From Closterium sp. NIES-65 (lineage: Eukaryota; Streptophyta; Zygnematophyceae; Desmidiales; Closteriaceae), in NCBI GenBank assembly GCA_948144175.1, contig CANXME010002331.1, forward strand, positions 62,001-126,000: a stretch of 64,000 nt of DNA. The letters are read 5' to 3'. Below, piece by piece: positions 23,192 through 32,124 of the stretch. The notes under the pieces were generated by a model. It did not search any database. It was given only the letters and a program-made list of their open reading frames with translations, and was not told the origin of the DNA. A program made the translations under genes and the position numbers. Each line of letters begins with the position of its first letter. Within the stretch, counting starts at the first letter, position 1.

Positions 23192-24859
23192 ATGGGTGAC
23201 CTGCCGAGCGAAGGCCGGGACGCGAGAGCGAGCTCGACGGGGAGACCGCTGGTAGAAGCCACCACGGGAGGGTCACAGTCGCGCGCGGGAGATACGCAAG
23301 GGGAGAGCTGTACCGACGGCGAGCTGCTCGGGCGCTTGAGGCGTCTCTCCTTATCAGAGCATCAAGTGACGGAAGTAACGTGCGCGGGCAACGTGAGGTA
23401 CGCCGCGCTACCCAAGATCGAGGTTCCCGAGCGCTTCGCGGGCACGCCAGGCGTGGGCAGCAGTCTAAAGAATTACATGATGCAGATCCGCAACGCGCAG
23501 TATGGCTGGATGAAGGACGGGCTGGAGCCAGAAGACTTCTTCCGGGGACTCTCGAACACGGTGACAGGAGAAGCGGAGACCGCGTATGGCATGGAGCTGG
23601 AACGCATGCTAAGTGAGCCGGCACAAGCCAGCGGAGTGACCTGGGACGTGGTGGCGCAGTTCTTCGACACGCTGAAGCGCCACTTCCCAGTGCAGACGCC
23701 GGAGCGTATGAGGGAGTTCGCATCGTTCAAAAGGAAGACGGGAGAGTCTTTGCTAGCTACGTACGGCAGACTGCGCGAGCTTGCGGCGGACATGGAATGC
23801 AGGGATGAGTGGAGGCTGGTCTCCAAATTTCTCAACTGCCTGGACGAGCGGGTGGCCGGGGATGTACGAGGAAGGGTGTTCGAGATGGGACCATCGGCGA
23901 CGCTGGAGTACGCGTACGAGCTGGCGAAGAAACACGAGTTGGGGCTCCGCCTCTACGAGATGGAGAGAGGCGGCATGCAGGCCGAAGGACGACGGGGGTC
24001 GGCCTGGGCGGCCGTGGCAGTCGGAGAAGCCTCCAGCAGGCGTGCCGCACGGGAGGCGGAGACGCGCAGGTGCCATCGGTGCGGGCAGGAGGGGCATCTG
24101 CAGCGGGATTGCAGCAGGCCGCCAAGGTGCGATCACTGCCAGAAGGAAGGGCACATGCGACGGGAATGTCCAGAAATCCCCACCTGTGAGAACTGCGGCA
24201 GGCGAGGGCATCGGACATCTGATTACTACAGCCGGAGACTAGGATCGGCGGGACCAAGAAACGAGAAGGACTTGGAGGCGCAGCTTCTGGTGCTGCAGGC
24301 ACGGATCAGGGAGCTGGAAGGTTCGGCTCGCAAGGAGTCCGCCATGCTGGCAAAAGAGGAGGAGGAGGGGAGTAGCGAAGCAGAGTTTGTGCTCGTGGTG
24401 CGGGCACCACGGCAGCGAGAGGAGATAGAGCTCAGAAGTGATCAAGGGGAAAGGAGAGAGCTGCCGGCCCCGAGGGTCAGGCGGTTTCGTGGGTACGCGG
24501 CAGAACCGGAGCAAGAAATGACATCGGAAAGACATCCCAAGGAGCGCATGGTGTGTCAGCCATCGGTGCTGACAATCGAAAAGGGGGCAATCACGGTAGG
24601 AGGGGTGACGGTGGCGCAAGCAATCATCGACACAGGGGCGCATCATATCCTCCTAGGGAAAGGGCTGGCTCAGAGGCTGGAGCTAGACCTGCCGAACCGG
24701 CTCATTACACGTGGAATCCTGGTGATGACTGCGGAGGGAGGTGAGCCGAAGTGGATGCACTGCACCCGCATGCCAGTGGAAGTGATCCTGCAGCCTGGCA
24801 CCAAGGACGAATGCCGAATCCGGATGCGGTGCGGCATATCGTCCGTCAGAGGATTTTGA
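23192..24859 (+). CDS. gag: Gag-protease ORF of the methyltransferase-bearing Ty3/gypsy retrotransposon
   Basis: The frame is open from about 23090, but the first ATG is at 23192, giving 555 residues. Order: a basic Ser/Gly-rich N-terminus; a retrotransposon Gag capsid domain (about 23400-23960, including FFDTLKRHFPVQTPERMREF and LATYGRLRELAADME); then three CCHC-type zinc knuckles at about 24070-24235 (CHRCGQEGHLQRDC, CDHCQKEGHMRREC, CENCGRRGHRTSDY). The third has Tyr in place of its last Cys. A coiled-coil segment follows (EAQLLVLQARIRELEG), then an aspartic protease with active site IIDTGAHHILLG near 24625. The frame stops at 24857-24859 inside the end of the protease domain; the missing residues continue in the +1 frame of the next ORF. 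Gag packages the RNA and the protease processes the polyprotein. Confidence 0.88.
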   Translation: MGDLPSEGRDARASSTGRPLVEATTGGSQSRAGDTQGESCTDGELLGRLRRLSLSEHQVTEVTCAGNVRYAALPKIEVPERFAGTPGVGSSLKNYMMQIRNAQYGWMKDGLEPEDFFRGLSNTVTGEAETAYGMELERMLSEPAQASGVTWDVVAQFFDTLKRHFPVQTPERMREFASFKRKTGESLLATYGRLRELAADMECRDEWRLVSKFLNCLDERVAGDVRGRVFEMGPSATLEYAYELAKKHELGLRLYEMERGGMQAEGRRGSAWAAVAVGEASSRRAAREAETRRCHRCGQEGHLQRDCSRPPRCDHCQKEGHMRRECPEIPTCENCGRRGHRTSDYYSRRLGSAGPRNEKDLEAQLLVLQARIRELEGSARKESAMLAKEEEEGSSEAEFVLVVRAPRQREEIELRSDQGERRELPAPRVRRFRGYAAEPEQEMTSERHPKERMVCQPSVLTIEKGAITVGGVTVAQAIIDTGAHHILLGKGLAQRLELDLPNRLITRGILVMTAEGGEPKWMHCTRMPVEVILQPGTKDECRIRMRCGISSVRGF

Positions 24860-24860
24860 T

Positions 24861-27800
24861 TTGCTGATAGGCATGGAGCTGTTGTATCGTGTGGGAGCCA
24901 CCATCTGCACCTGGCAGGAGAAAGTCCTCTACCGGACTCAGTACTGGAGGAATGATGGGCCCGTGGGCACACTGCCAGTACACTTCGTCAGACGTGAGCC
25001 GAGGGAAGCCTTTCGAGCGTGCATGGCGGAAGTGGAAGAGCAGATTGAAGATTGGTCCTGGAAGCAATACGTGCTGGAGCAAGAGACGTGCAAAGCGGAA
25101 GAAGAAAGGGCCGAGCGGCCCTTGGCGCTGCCCCCGAGGCTGACAGATCTGACGCGCCTGCAGGAACCGATCACCATCGTCGAGCTGTTCGGAGGGATCG
25201 GAACGGGGCTGGCTGCAGCACTAAAGGCAGGATGCAGAGTGAAGAAGTGGATACTAGTAGAAATAGATCCTGTGGTGCGTAGAATGGCCTTCAACCACGC
25301 AAGGAAGCTAAGAGGGATTTACCCGGCTCAGCTGATGTTGGATGTAGAGGCAGAGGCGGAAGAAGAATTGATCTACGATATTAGGGACGTGGCGGCAGAG
25401 GACGTGCGACGGTGGGGACGGGTGGATCTGCTGGTGGCGGGTTGGGAGTGCCAGGGAGTGTCGAGGGCCGGGAAGGGCAAGGGACTGGATGACCCCCGGT
25501 CCACGCTCTTCGCGGAGTTACTGCGTGTCATGAAGCTGGTATACCAGCAGCACGGGGAGTACTTGTACATCTTGGAAAACCCAAACTTCTCGACCGACTG
25601 CAGGGAGCCGGTGCGCCGAATGCTAGAAGTGGTGGCGGGAGCGCTGGGACCGGGAGTGGCATGGGATGCGGTACAGCAAGGGTCTTACGCGCACAGCGTC
25701 AGACGGTATTGCCAGAATGGGGTGTCAGAAGGGAGGCTCAGATGGGAGCTCATACAGACCGAGAGGCCCTCGCCACGCCCCGTGGAGGACATCCTGGAAG
25801 CGCATCGGGAGCCAGCGCCGGTGACTAAGCCCGATCACCCAAGTCAGTTCCAGTGCAACGAGCCCGGGTTGCCGAGAGAAGCCTGGCCCACTCTGATGGC
25901 GCACCACCAGGCCCATGGCTTCGTGTGGAGCGAGGGGCTGCCGGGCCCAGGCATGGTGTATGACCGGCTGAAGGACCGTTGGGAAGAGCCCTCGGCCACG
26001 GAGCGGGAGCTGGCGATGGGGTTCGTCCCTGACGCCACGGCAGCACCAGGAGTGGAAGAAGCCAAGCGGAGGGAAGCGCTCGGGCGAGCAATGGATGTGG
26101 AGGCTGTGCATTGGCTGATGCACGTGATACAGATGCACCTGGCCTCCAAGCAGCTGGAAATGGAAGTGGAAGTGGGAGGGCCAGGAGATGCGAGCGGAGA
26201 AGAGGTGCGCGCCAGCCAACAGAGGGCGGAACAGCGGCTGTTGGACATGCAGGTGGAAAGGCAGCAGCAGAGGGAGCGAGGTTGGGCTCTAATGGCGCTG
26301 GAAGTGTTGCCGGCAAGCAGAGAAGCAGCGGCAGCCGGCGAGCCGATATCACCAAACAGAGCTGGGGTGGCAGAGACGAGCCTGGGGCAGCAAGAGCCAG
26401 GGGCGGGGGCGGAACCAGAGGCCGAGACAGAGGGAGGGGGAATCATAGCGGTAGGCCGACCAGCAGCAGAGGAGGAGGAAGCATGGGAAGTAGGAGAAGG
26501 ATTGAAGGGAGACCTGCGGGAGCAGATGTGGAGCGTGCTGAGGAGGCATCGACAGGCATTTGCCTTCACACTGCCGGAGCTCGGCAAATACAACGGGGGA
26601 GAGATGGAGATTCGGCTAACGGAGGAGGTGCCGGTGTACCAGCGCAAACGTCGCATGAGCCCAGGAGATCTCGATCTGTGCAGAGAGAAGTGTCGGGAAT
26701 TGCTAGAGGCAGGGCTCATCAGGCCCTCTGAGTCGGAGTACGCGGCCGCCACCGTGGTGGCCGCAAGGAAAGAACTCACAGGAGAAGTGCTTTCACGACG
26801 CATGTGCGGCGACTACAGGGACCTCAACAAGCTGACGGTGGCGAATCGTTATCACATGCCAGCGCCAGAGGAGATATTCGACAAGTTGCAGGGGGCAGCG
26901 ATCTTCAGCACGCTAGATCTTCGCCAAGGCTTTAATCAGATACGAATCGTGGAGGCGGATGTGAGGAAGACAGCTTTTCATGGGCCGGACGGACTTTACG
27001 AGTGGCTGTTCATGCCTTTCGGACTAAAGAACGCGTCGGCAGTATTCCAGAAGGCAATGGATCGGGTGCTGCGCGCGCTGCAGCACTGCGCGGCCTGCTA
27101 CATAGACGACGTAGTTGTGTTCAGCGCAATGCCCGAGCAACACGTGAAGGATGTGCAGCAGGTCTTGGAAGCCATCAGGGGAGCCGGACTCACATGCCAC
27201 CCCAAGAAGTGCCGTTTCGGCACGAATACGGTGCGGTATCTGGGCTTTGAAGTGGGTGGAGGCCAGATGACCATTCAGCAAGCGAAGGTCGCAGTGCTGG
27301 ACAACCTGGCAGTCCCGAGTGGTCGCTCCGCGCTAAGGGCAATTCTAGGCTTCTTGAATTACTACCGTAAGTTCGTGCCGAACTTTAGTAGGCGGGCGGC
27401 TACTCTGAATAGGATGCTGCGGGAGGACGTGGCCTGGAAGTGGGGAGAGGCAGAGCAGGGGGCACTACGAGACCTGCTGGAAGCAGTGAAGTCGGGACCG
27501 GTGCTTCTGCTGCCAAAGCCAGAGGCCAGGTTCGTGCTGTACACCGACTGGAGCAGCGCAGGCATGGGGGCAGTGCTCAGCCAGCAGACAGAGCAGGGGG
27601 AGAGGGTGGTGGCCTTTGCGAGTCGCAGTTGCAACGCAGCAGAGGCGAACTACAGCTCCTACGAGGGAGAAGGGTTGGCGGCGGTTTGGGCGGTGACGCA
27701 TTTCCGAGTATACTTACAAGGGCGCGAGTTCACACTGGTGACAGACCACCAGCCGCTGCTGTGGCTAATGACTAATCATACGCTGACGGGCCGCAATGCG

Positions 27801-29252
27801 CGGTGGGCCATGCGGTTGCAGGAATTCGATTTCGTGGTGAAGCACAGGCCAGGCCGGGCGCTTCAGCACGTGGATGGGCTATCTCGTAACCCGCCAGCGG
27901 CAGAGCCAGTGGCCGGGCTCGTGGCTCTAGCAAGGGAGGCGGAAAAGCAGGGGGAGCAGCGTCAGGAGCAACGCGAAGCGGCCGACATCTGGCAGGACGA
28001 AGAGACTCTCAGGTGGCTGCGGGGAGAGACGGAGGCAGAGGAGCCTGCCTCAGAGAGAGCACGGGCAAGGGGACAACACTACAGGTGGTATGCGGGGCAA
28101 GTACAGCTGAGGACCAAAGAAGGGTGGAAGCTGGTGCCTGCGCCAGCAGAACGAGAAGGCATCATTGACAGGGTGTACCGACAGTTGGGGCACTTCGGGC
28201 ACGTCAGGACAACCCAGCTAGTCAACACGGGCTGGTGGTGGGCAGGCATGGCGCGACAGATTAAGGAGCAAGTGGCGCAATGTGAGGCTTGCGACCGCAA
28301 TAGGGCCCAGTTGGAGAAGAGCCAGCAAGAGCTGCAGTCGCTCCCCATCCGTGGGTTGGGCTACAGATGGTCCTTGGATTTGGCGGGGGAATTGCCTCTC
28401 AGCCGGCGAGGCAAGCGGTACATATTGGTCATGATCGAGCATGTCAGCAAGTGGGTGGAGGTGCGCGCGCTTAGCAGCAAGAGCGCGGCACTAGTCACGG
28501 AGGCCTTCACGGAGCAAGTGCTCACTAGGATGGGGGCATGTGGTGAAGTGCTCACCGATCAGGGCACAGAGTTTCGGGGGGAGTTTGACAAGGCGTTGGC
28601 AGTTATCGGGATTACGCACAGGAGGACCTCCCGGTACCATCCACAAGCAGACGGCCTCACAGAGCGGATGGTGCAAACACTCAAGCGAGGGCTAAGGGCA
28701 TATGGAGAGGCTCACAAGCGCAGCTGGGATGAGGATCTGCACTGGGTCGCTGCGGGGTATCGGTTCAGCAAGCAGGCGGCGCAGCGAGATGTGTCCCCAT
28801 ACTATCTGCTATATGACAGAGAGCCAATCCTGCCGGTAGGGGCGCCCAAAGTGTTGACTGATGTGGTGACAGCGGGAACCCCAGAGTTGTGGGCGGCGCT
28901 GGCCAAGGCCAAGGGGGACTACCTACGAGCGCTCCTGCCTTCAGCGTTAGAGAATCTCCATGTGGCTCAGCTGCGAGACGCGCGTCGGTACCAGCAGAGG
29001 CTCGGGGGGCAGAGGCCGACATGTGGGGGGCGGCTGCAGGAAGGGCAGGACGTGTATCGCAGGACTGCGCGGCAGCACACATTGGACCGTGGCCTCAGCG
29101 AGGAACGCTGGAGAGTGGTGGAGGTCCGAGAGTCTGGAGTGGTGGTACTGGAGAATCAGCAGGGGAGGAGGGTCCAGAACCACACCACGAATACAGCAAG
29201 GGCACGGTCTAGGAGTTTGAATGGTCTAGATCAGAGCCAGCAGGAGCCCTAG
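24861..29252 (+). CDS. pol: Pol of a Ty3/gypsy retrotransposon: protease end, C5-cytosine methyltransferase, RT, RNase H, integrase
   Basis: One uninterrupted frame of 1463 codons with no credible start of its own. It begins with the last strand of the protease (LLIGMELLYRVGA), so translation most likely enters by +1 frameshift. Residues ~104-425 form a DNA cytosine methyltransferase (separate entry). RT follows at about 26600-27270 with CGDYRDLNKLTV and YIDD at 27099-27110, then RNase H with LYTDWSSAGMGAVL (Asp at 27546) and TDHQPLLWL. Next come the integrase HHCC finger (HFGHVRTTQ to CEACDRN, 28180-28300) and core with Asp at 28377, Asp at 28557 and Glu at 28662. The C-terminal tail has no chromodomain. 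All catalytic residues of RT, RNase H and integrase are present and no stop interrupts the frame, so the element looks young or under selection. It is distinct from the chromovirus at 44371. Confidence 0.93.
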   Translation: MLIGMELLYRVGATICTWQEKVLYRTQYWRNDGPVGTLPVHFVRREPREAFRACMAEVEEQIEDWSWKQYVLEQETCKAEEERAERPLALPPRLTDLTRLQEPITIVELFGGIGTGLAAALKAGCRVKKWILVEIDPVVRRMAFNHARKLRGIYPAQLMLDVEAEAEEELIYDIRDVAAEDVRRWGRVDLLVAGWECQGVSRAGKGKGLDDPRSTLFAELLRVMKLVYQQHGEYLYILENPNFSTDCREPVRRMLEVVAGALGPGVAWDAVQQGSYAHSVRRYCQNGVSEGRLRWELIQTERPSPRPVEDILEAHREPAPVTKPDHPSQFQCNEPGLPREAWPTLMAHHQAHGFVWSEGLPGPGMVYDRLKDRWEEPSATERELAMGFVPDATAAPGVEEAKRREALGRAMDVEAVHWLMHVIQMHLASKQLEMEVEVGGPGDASGEEVRASQQRAEQRLLDMQVERQQQRERGWALMALEVLPASREAAAAGEPISPNRAGVAETSLGQQEPGAGAEPEAETEGGGIIAVGRPAAEEEEAWEVGEGLKGDLREQMWSVLRRHRQAFAFTLPELGKYNGGEMEIRLTEEVPVYQRKRRMSPGDLDLCREKCRELLEAGLIRPSESEYAAATVVAARKELTGEVLSRRMCGDYRDLNKLTVANRYHMPAPEEIFDKLQGAAIFSTLDLRQGFNQIRIVEADVRKTAFHGPDGLYEWLFMPFGLKNASAVFQKAMDRVLRALQHCAACYIDDVVVFSAMPEQHVKDVQQVLEAIRGAGLTCHPKKCRFGTNTVRYLGFEVGGGQMTIQQAKVAVLDNLAVPSGRSALRAILGFLNYYRKFVPNFSRRAATLNRMLREDVAWKWGEAEQGALRDLLEAVKSGPVLLLPKPEARFVLYTDWSSAGMGAVLSQQTEQGERVVAFASRSCNAAEANYSSYEGEGLAAVWAVTHFRVYLQGREFTLVTDHQPLLWLMTNHTLTGRNARWAMRLQEFDFVVKHRPGRALQHVDGLSRNPPAAEPVAGLVALAREAEKQGEQRQEQREAADIWQDEETLRWLRGETEAEEPASERARARGQHYRWYAGQVQLRTKEGWKLVPAPAEREGIIDRVYRQLGHFGHVRTTQLVNTGWWWAGMARQIKEQVAQCEACDRNRAQLEKSQQELQSLPIRGLGYRWSLDLAGELPLSRRGKRYILVMIEHVSKWVEVRALSSKSAALVTEAFTEQVLTRMGACGEVLTDQGTEFRGEFDKALAVIGITHRRTSRYHPQADGLTERMVQTLKRGLRAYGEAHKRSWDEDLHWVAAGYRFSKQAAQRDVSPYYLLYDREPILPVGAPKVLTDVVTAGTPELWAALAKAKGDYLRALLPSALENLHVAQLRDARRYQQRLGGQRPTCGGRLQEGQDVYRRTARQHTLDRGLSEERWRVVEVRESGVVVLENQQGRRVQNHTTNTARARSRSLNGLDQSQQEP
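25170..26135 (+). other. C5-cytosine DNA methyltransferase domain embedded in gypsy pol (DNMT3-like motif order)
   Basis: Numbering from the codon at 24861. Motif I ELFGGIGTG (108-116) binds S-adenosylmethionine, and motif II is VEIDP (133-137). Motif IV is WECQG (195-199), with the catalytic Cys197 at 25449-25451. Motif VI is LENP (238-241) with the conserved Glu239. Motif VIII-like SYAHSVRRYCQNG (275-287) recalls the DNMT3/DRM pattern, as does the C-terminal block EEPSATERELAMGFVPDA followed by RREALGRAMDVEAVHWLM. The target-recognition segment is short. In known enzymes motif IV is PCQ/PCN and motif VI ENV; here Pro is Glu and Val is Pro. The domain lies in frame between protease and RT, so it would be made as part of the polyprotein. 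Function is inferred: methylation of the element or host DNA. Confidence 0.88.
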
Positions 29253-29569
29253 TCTGTTCCAGAGGGGGCAAGTGAGGTATCACGATGGAGCGCTGTCACA
29301 CGGCACACGGTATACAGCAGATAGGGCGTTGGTAGTGCCCCAGTAGCGATAGCAGGAGAGATTGGGAGGAGAGGAGTCCAAGAGGAGAGAAAGGGGGGGG
29401 GAAGGAAGAACCAGTGGACTACAGGCATTGTCGGCAGGAGTTAGGAGAAAGGGGCCACACAGAGTATTTCCGACACACTTCCGCTTAGCATGCAGCAAAC
29501 CTGGACAGGGTTCATCGTAGTAGGTGTCCCAATTGGGGAGGAGGATTGGGAGGTGGCTCGCCTGCGAGA
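29253..29569. other. 3' untranslated/LTR remnant of the methyltransferase element
   Basis: Just after the pol stop, AGAGGGGGCAAG resembles a polypurine tract, and the sequence after it could begin an LTR at TGAGG (about 29273). No second copy of it is found upstream of gag. The target copy CGAGA of the next LTR element occupies 29565-29569. Confidence 0.4.
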
Positions 29570-30226
29570 TGTCAGAATATTATGCTCTAGCCTGTAGTGG
29601 GGTGATCCATAGTGAGTACAACCCTTCTAGGGTTTGCTATTTGTATCCCCATTCTTGCTAGTTCAACCTTCTTCTCTCTTCTAAATTTTCACATGCTATC
29701 AGAGCAGGTCGATCCCCTTGGATCGATCCTGTGGGTGGGCTCACCACCTCGTTGCTTCCGCTGCAACTACTACTGCTACTCTCTGTGCCGCACGCCCCGT
29801 GGCGTGCGGCAGTTTTTTTCTTCCCGCCGTACGCCCCGAGGCGCGCGGCAATCATCTGCCCGCCGTGCGCCCCGAGGCGTGCGGCGGTTCTCTACCCGCC
29901 GTGCTCCCCGAGGCGCGCGGCGAGTTTCTGCCCCGTCACGCCGCGCGTCGCTCTCGGGAGGCGCTGCGACGGGCGACGGGGACCCGCGCGTCGCCCCCCC
30001 CCCCCCCCCGTCGCCGCTCCTATCGGCCCCGTCGCCGCCGCCAGCGGCCCCGTCGCCGCCGCCAGCGGCCCCGTCGTCGCCGCCAGCGGCCCCGTCGCCG
30101 CCCTTGCACGGCCCCGGCGGCCCCCGAGGGTCGCCTCGACGGACGACGGGAGGGGCGACCTGGGGGAGGGGGGCGGGCACCGCCCCTTCTGCCGCCTGTT
30201 TTGGCGCCCTGGGAGGCCGCGCATCG

Positions 30227-30263
<37 letters not shown>

Positions 30264-31060
30264 TCCCTCCCGTAACCTCCCTACCCACCATCCCGCCCTG
30301 CCCTGTGTTAGGGTTTGGGGGTGGCGAGTAGGGGGTGGCGGGTGTGTAGTCTCTCCTGATCCTCCTCCTCCTCTGTCTCCCATTGCTGCAGCTGCCGCTG
30401 AGGGGGGTGGGTGTGTGGGAGTCGACGGAGTGGTGCTAGGGGGTGGGGTGTGAGTGACCCTAGGGGTGCAGTAGGGGGTGTGTGTCAGGGGGGGTGAGAC
30501 TGTTTGGGAAGCTGAACGGGAGTTGCCGTCGTGTCACCAGCAGCACCTGTAGTCCGGGAAGTTGCTCCGGTAGTCCAGTCGTAGCCACTTGTGCCAGTCG
30601 CCCGTGGGTCCGTTGCTCGTCTGCCGCTACTTTAGCCGCGGGGCCAGTTACTCCAGTAGTCCGGAGAGTTGCTCCAATAGCCACTGTGCCAGTGTGCCTC
30701 CTGTTGCCCGAGTGTCTGCAGCTTCAGCCGTCGCCTCCTATCTCCTCTCCTCTCACTCTCGCCTCCTCCTCCTCACTTGCCCTCTGCGATAGCCTCTAGC
30801 TTTGCTCATAATTGTTAACTTTAAACTATTGCTTCTTGAACTTGTGCTCAGAATGTGTGGTGACATTGTGATCCACCCTGAGCTTGTACTGCTTTGCTTG
30901 CTCTGCTGATTACACCCCACTTTGGCTATGGGGGTGTGTCAGAATATTATGCTCTAGCCTGTAGTGGGGTGCTCCATAGCGAGTACAACCCTTCTAGGGT
31001 TTGCTATTTGTATCCCCATTCTTGCTAGTTCAACCTTCTTCTCTCTTCTAAATTTTCACA
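29570..31060 (+). mobile_element. Complete non-autonomous LTR retrotransposon (TRIM-like), 1491 bp
   Basis: LTRs 29570-29693 and 30937-31060 (124 bp each) differ at very few positions (GTGATCCATAGTG versus GTGCTCCATAGCG). Target-site copies CGAGA lie at 29565-29569 and 31061-31065. The primer-binding site TGCTATCAGAGC (29694-29705) matches the initiator-Met site TGGTATCAGAGC at 11 of 12 bases. The interior has about six 25-30 bp units with CCCGAGGCGCGCGGC (29800-29935), a GCCAGCGGCCCCGTCGCC repeat, a C homopolymer near 30230-30262, and GGGTTTGGGGGTGG. No protein domain is present; long open frames on both strands come from the GC-rich repeats. It must be mobilised in trans, probably by a Copia-type element given this primer site. 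Confidence 0.9.
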
Positions 31061-31080
31061 CGAGACTGTTTGGCGCAGCT

Positions 31081-31560
31081 GTAGGCACTTGTCCCATGGC
31101 TTCCCCTGCTTGACCACCTACATATTGCATCTCATATGTTGGCGATCACGGTACCCATGCGAGCAGTCGTTTCCTCCTGTCACTTGGGATCACACTTCAG
31201 GAAAGTCGCAGATGGCGCGCTTGCAACAACACCTTCCTGCTAGACTCGGAGGTTTTGGCATACAGTCTGCAACCAACCTCAGTCATTTATTGTATGCCTG
31301 CAATTGGTGCCAGGCAATGATGTTGTTTGGATGGGGGTGGCAAGGGAAGAGCGGATGTTTGAGGAGTTTTTTTGCATGCCTGAGGCTACGACCTTGCTGG
31401 ATCCATGGTTCTCGAGAGCACGGGATCTACTTATAGAGCTGGTCCGGTAGGAGATGCCGCCCCTTGCCTTATGCACTGCTGACCCCCCACTGCTACTTTT
31501 CCCTATGCAACATTGTCGCCTAGCGGTTGAGAGCGACAGTCTCTTCGAGGCATGGCCCAC
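31081..31560 (+). pseudogene. LINE reverse transcriptase, C-terminal fragment
   Basis: The + frame reads ARLQQHLPARLGGFGIQSA followed by SHLLYACNWCQAMM, which is the LPxxxGGLG block found downstream of RT in plant-type LINEs. Another frame gives RDLLIELV and PLLLFPMQHCRLAVESDSLF. It is the natural continuation of the RT fragment at 21660-22345, so the methyltransferase retrotransposon (with the small LTR element after it) probably inserted into this LINE. Several frame changes show that it is dead. Confidence 0.6.
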
Positions 31561-31675
31561 GACGATGTCACCTTGGCCCCTATGACATCCCTTCAGGGCC
31601 CGGGAGCGCGAAGGTTTCAGCCATTTTGTCGCATGATGAGGCTAACTTCACCGCAGCCGAGCGGAGGCCGCATTA

Positions 31676-32061
31676 AAGCTCGCGTCTCATATTTCCAACC
31701 GTTTAATACTTGGTTGGGTTTGCCCGACTGTGATTGGGTAACGAAAACGAAATATTTGACGAGTGGGCGAAAAAATCACAGCGAACTACCAAAACAGTCG
31801 AGGCCAAAACAAACCAGGGTGGGTTGGTTTGGGTGGAAAACGAGCCAAGGGGGACAGGTTTGGTCCCCCCTTCTGTCAACGTTGAGTTTCAGAGTCTCAT
31901 ATTTTTGGAAGTTGTAAACGCTTGGTGTGCACAGGAAGTGTGCGACAGCCAACTTTCCCAAACCACCCCTTGCTTTGGTGTGCTTTGAGACAAACTTTGC
32001 TGTTACCAAATTCCAACCGTTTAACACTTGGTTGGATAGCAGAAATATGAGACGCGAGCTT
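31676..32061. mobile_element. 386-bp MITE with 20-bp terminal inverted repeats and TA target copy
   Basis: Left end AAGCTCGCGTCTCATATTTC and right end its exact complement, flanked by TA at 31674-31675 and 32062-32063. Subterminal copies of CCAACCGTTTAAYACTTGG occur near both ends in the same orientation. There is no transposase. The TA duplication fits a Tc1/mariner-type (including pogo/Tigger) helper, such as the family of the dead transposase nearby at 33838. Confidence 0.8.
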
Positions 32062-32124
32062 TAAGTCTCTTCAAGTCGATTCTAGGACCATTTTCTGCTC
32101 CCATTTTCGCCCTCCTTTCCCTAG

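Noticed and set aside
25170-26135. A host methyltransferase gene next to a retrotransposon
   Set aside because: The domain is in the same unbroken frame as protease and RT with no stop, start or splice signal between them.
29776-30291. Overlapping 160-240 residue frames on both strands rich in Pro/Arg/Gly
   Set aside because: They come from GC-rich short repeats and a C homopolymer inside a non-autonomous LTR element; no domain and no conservation of frame with the sister elements.
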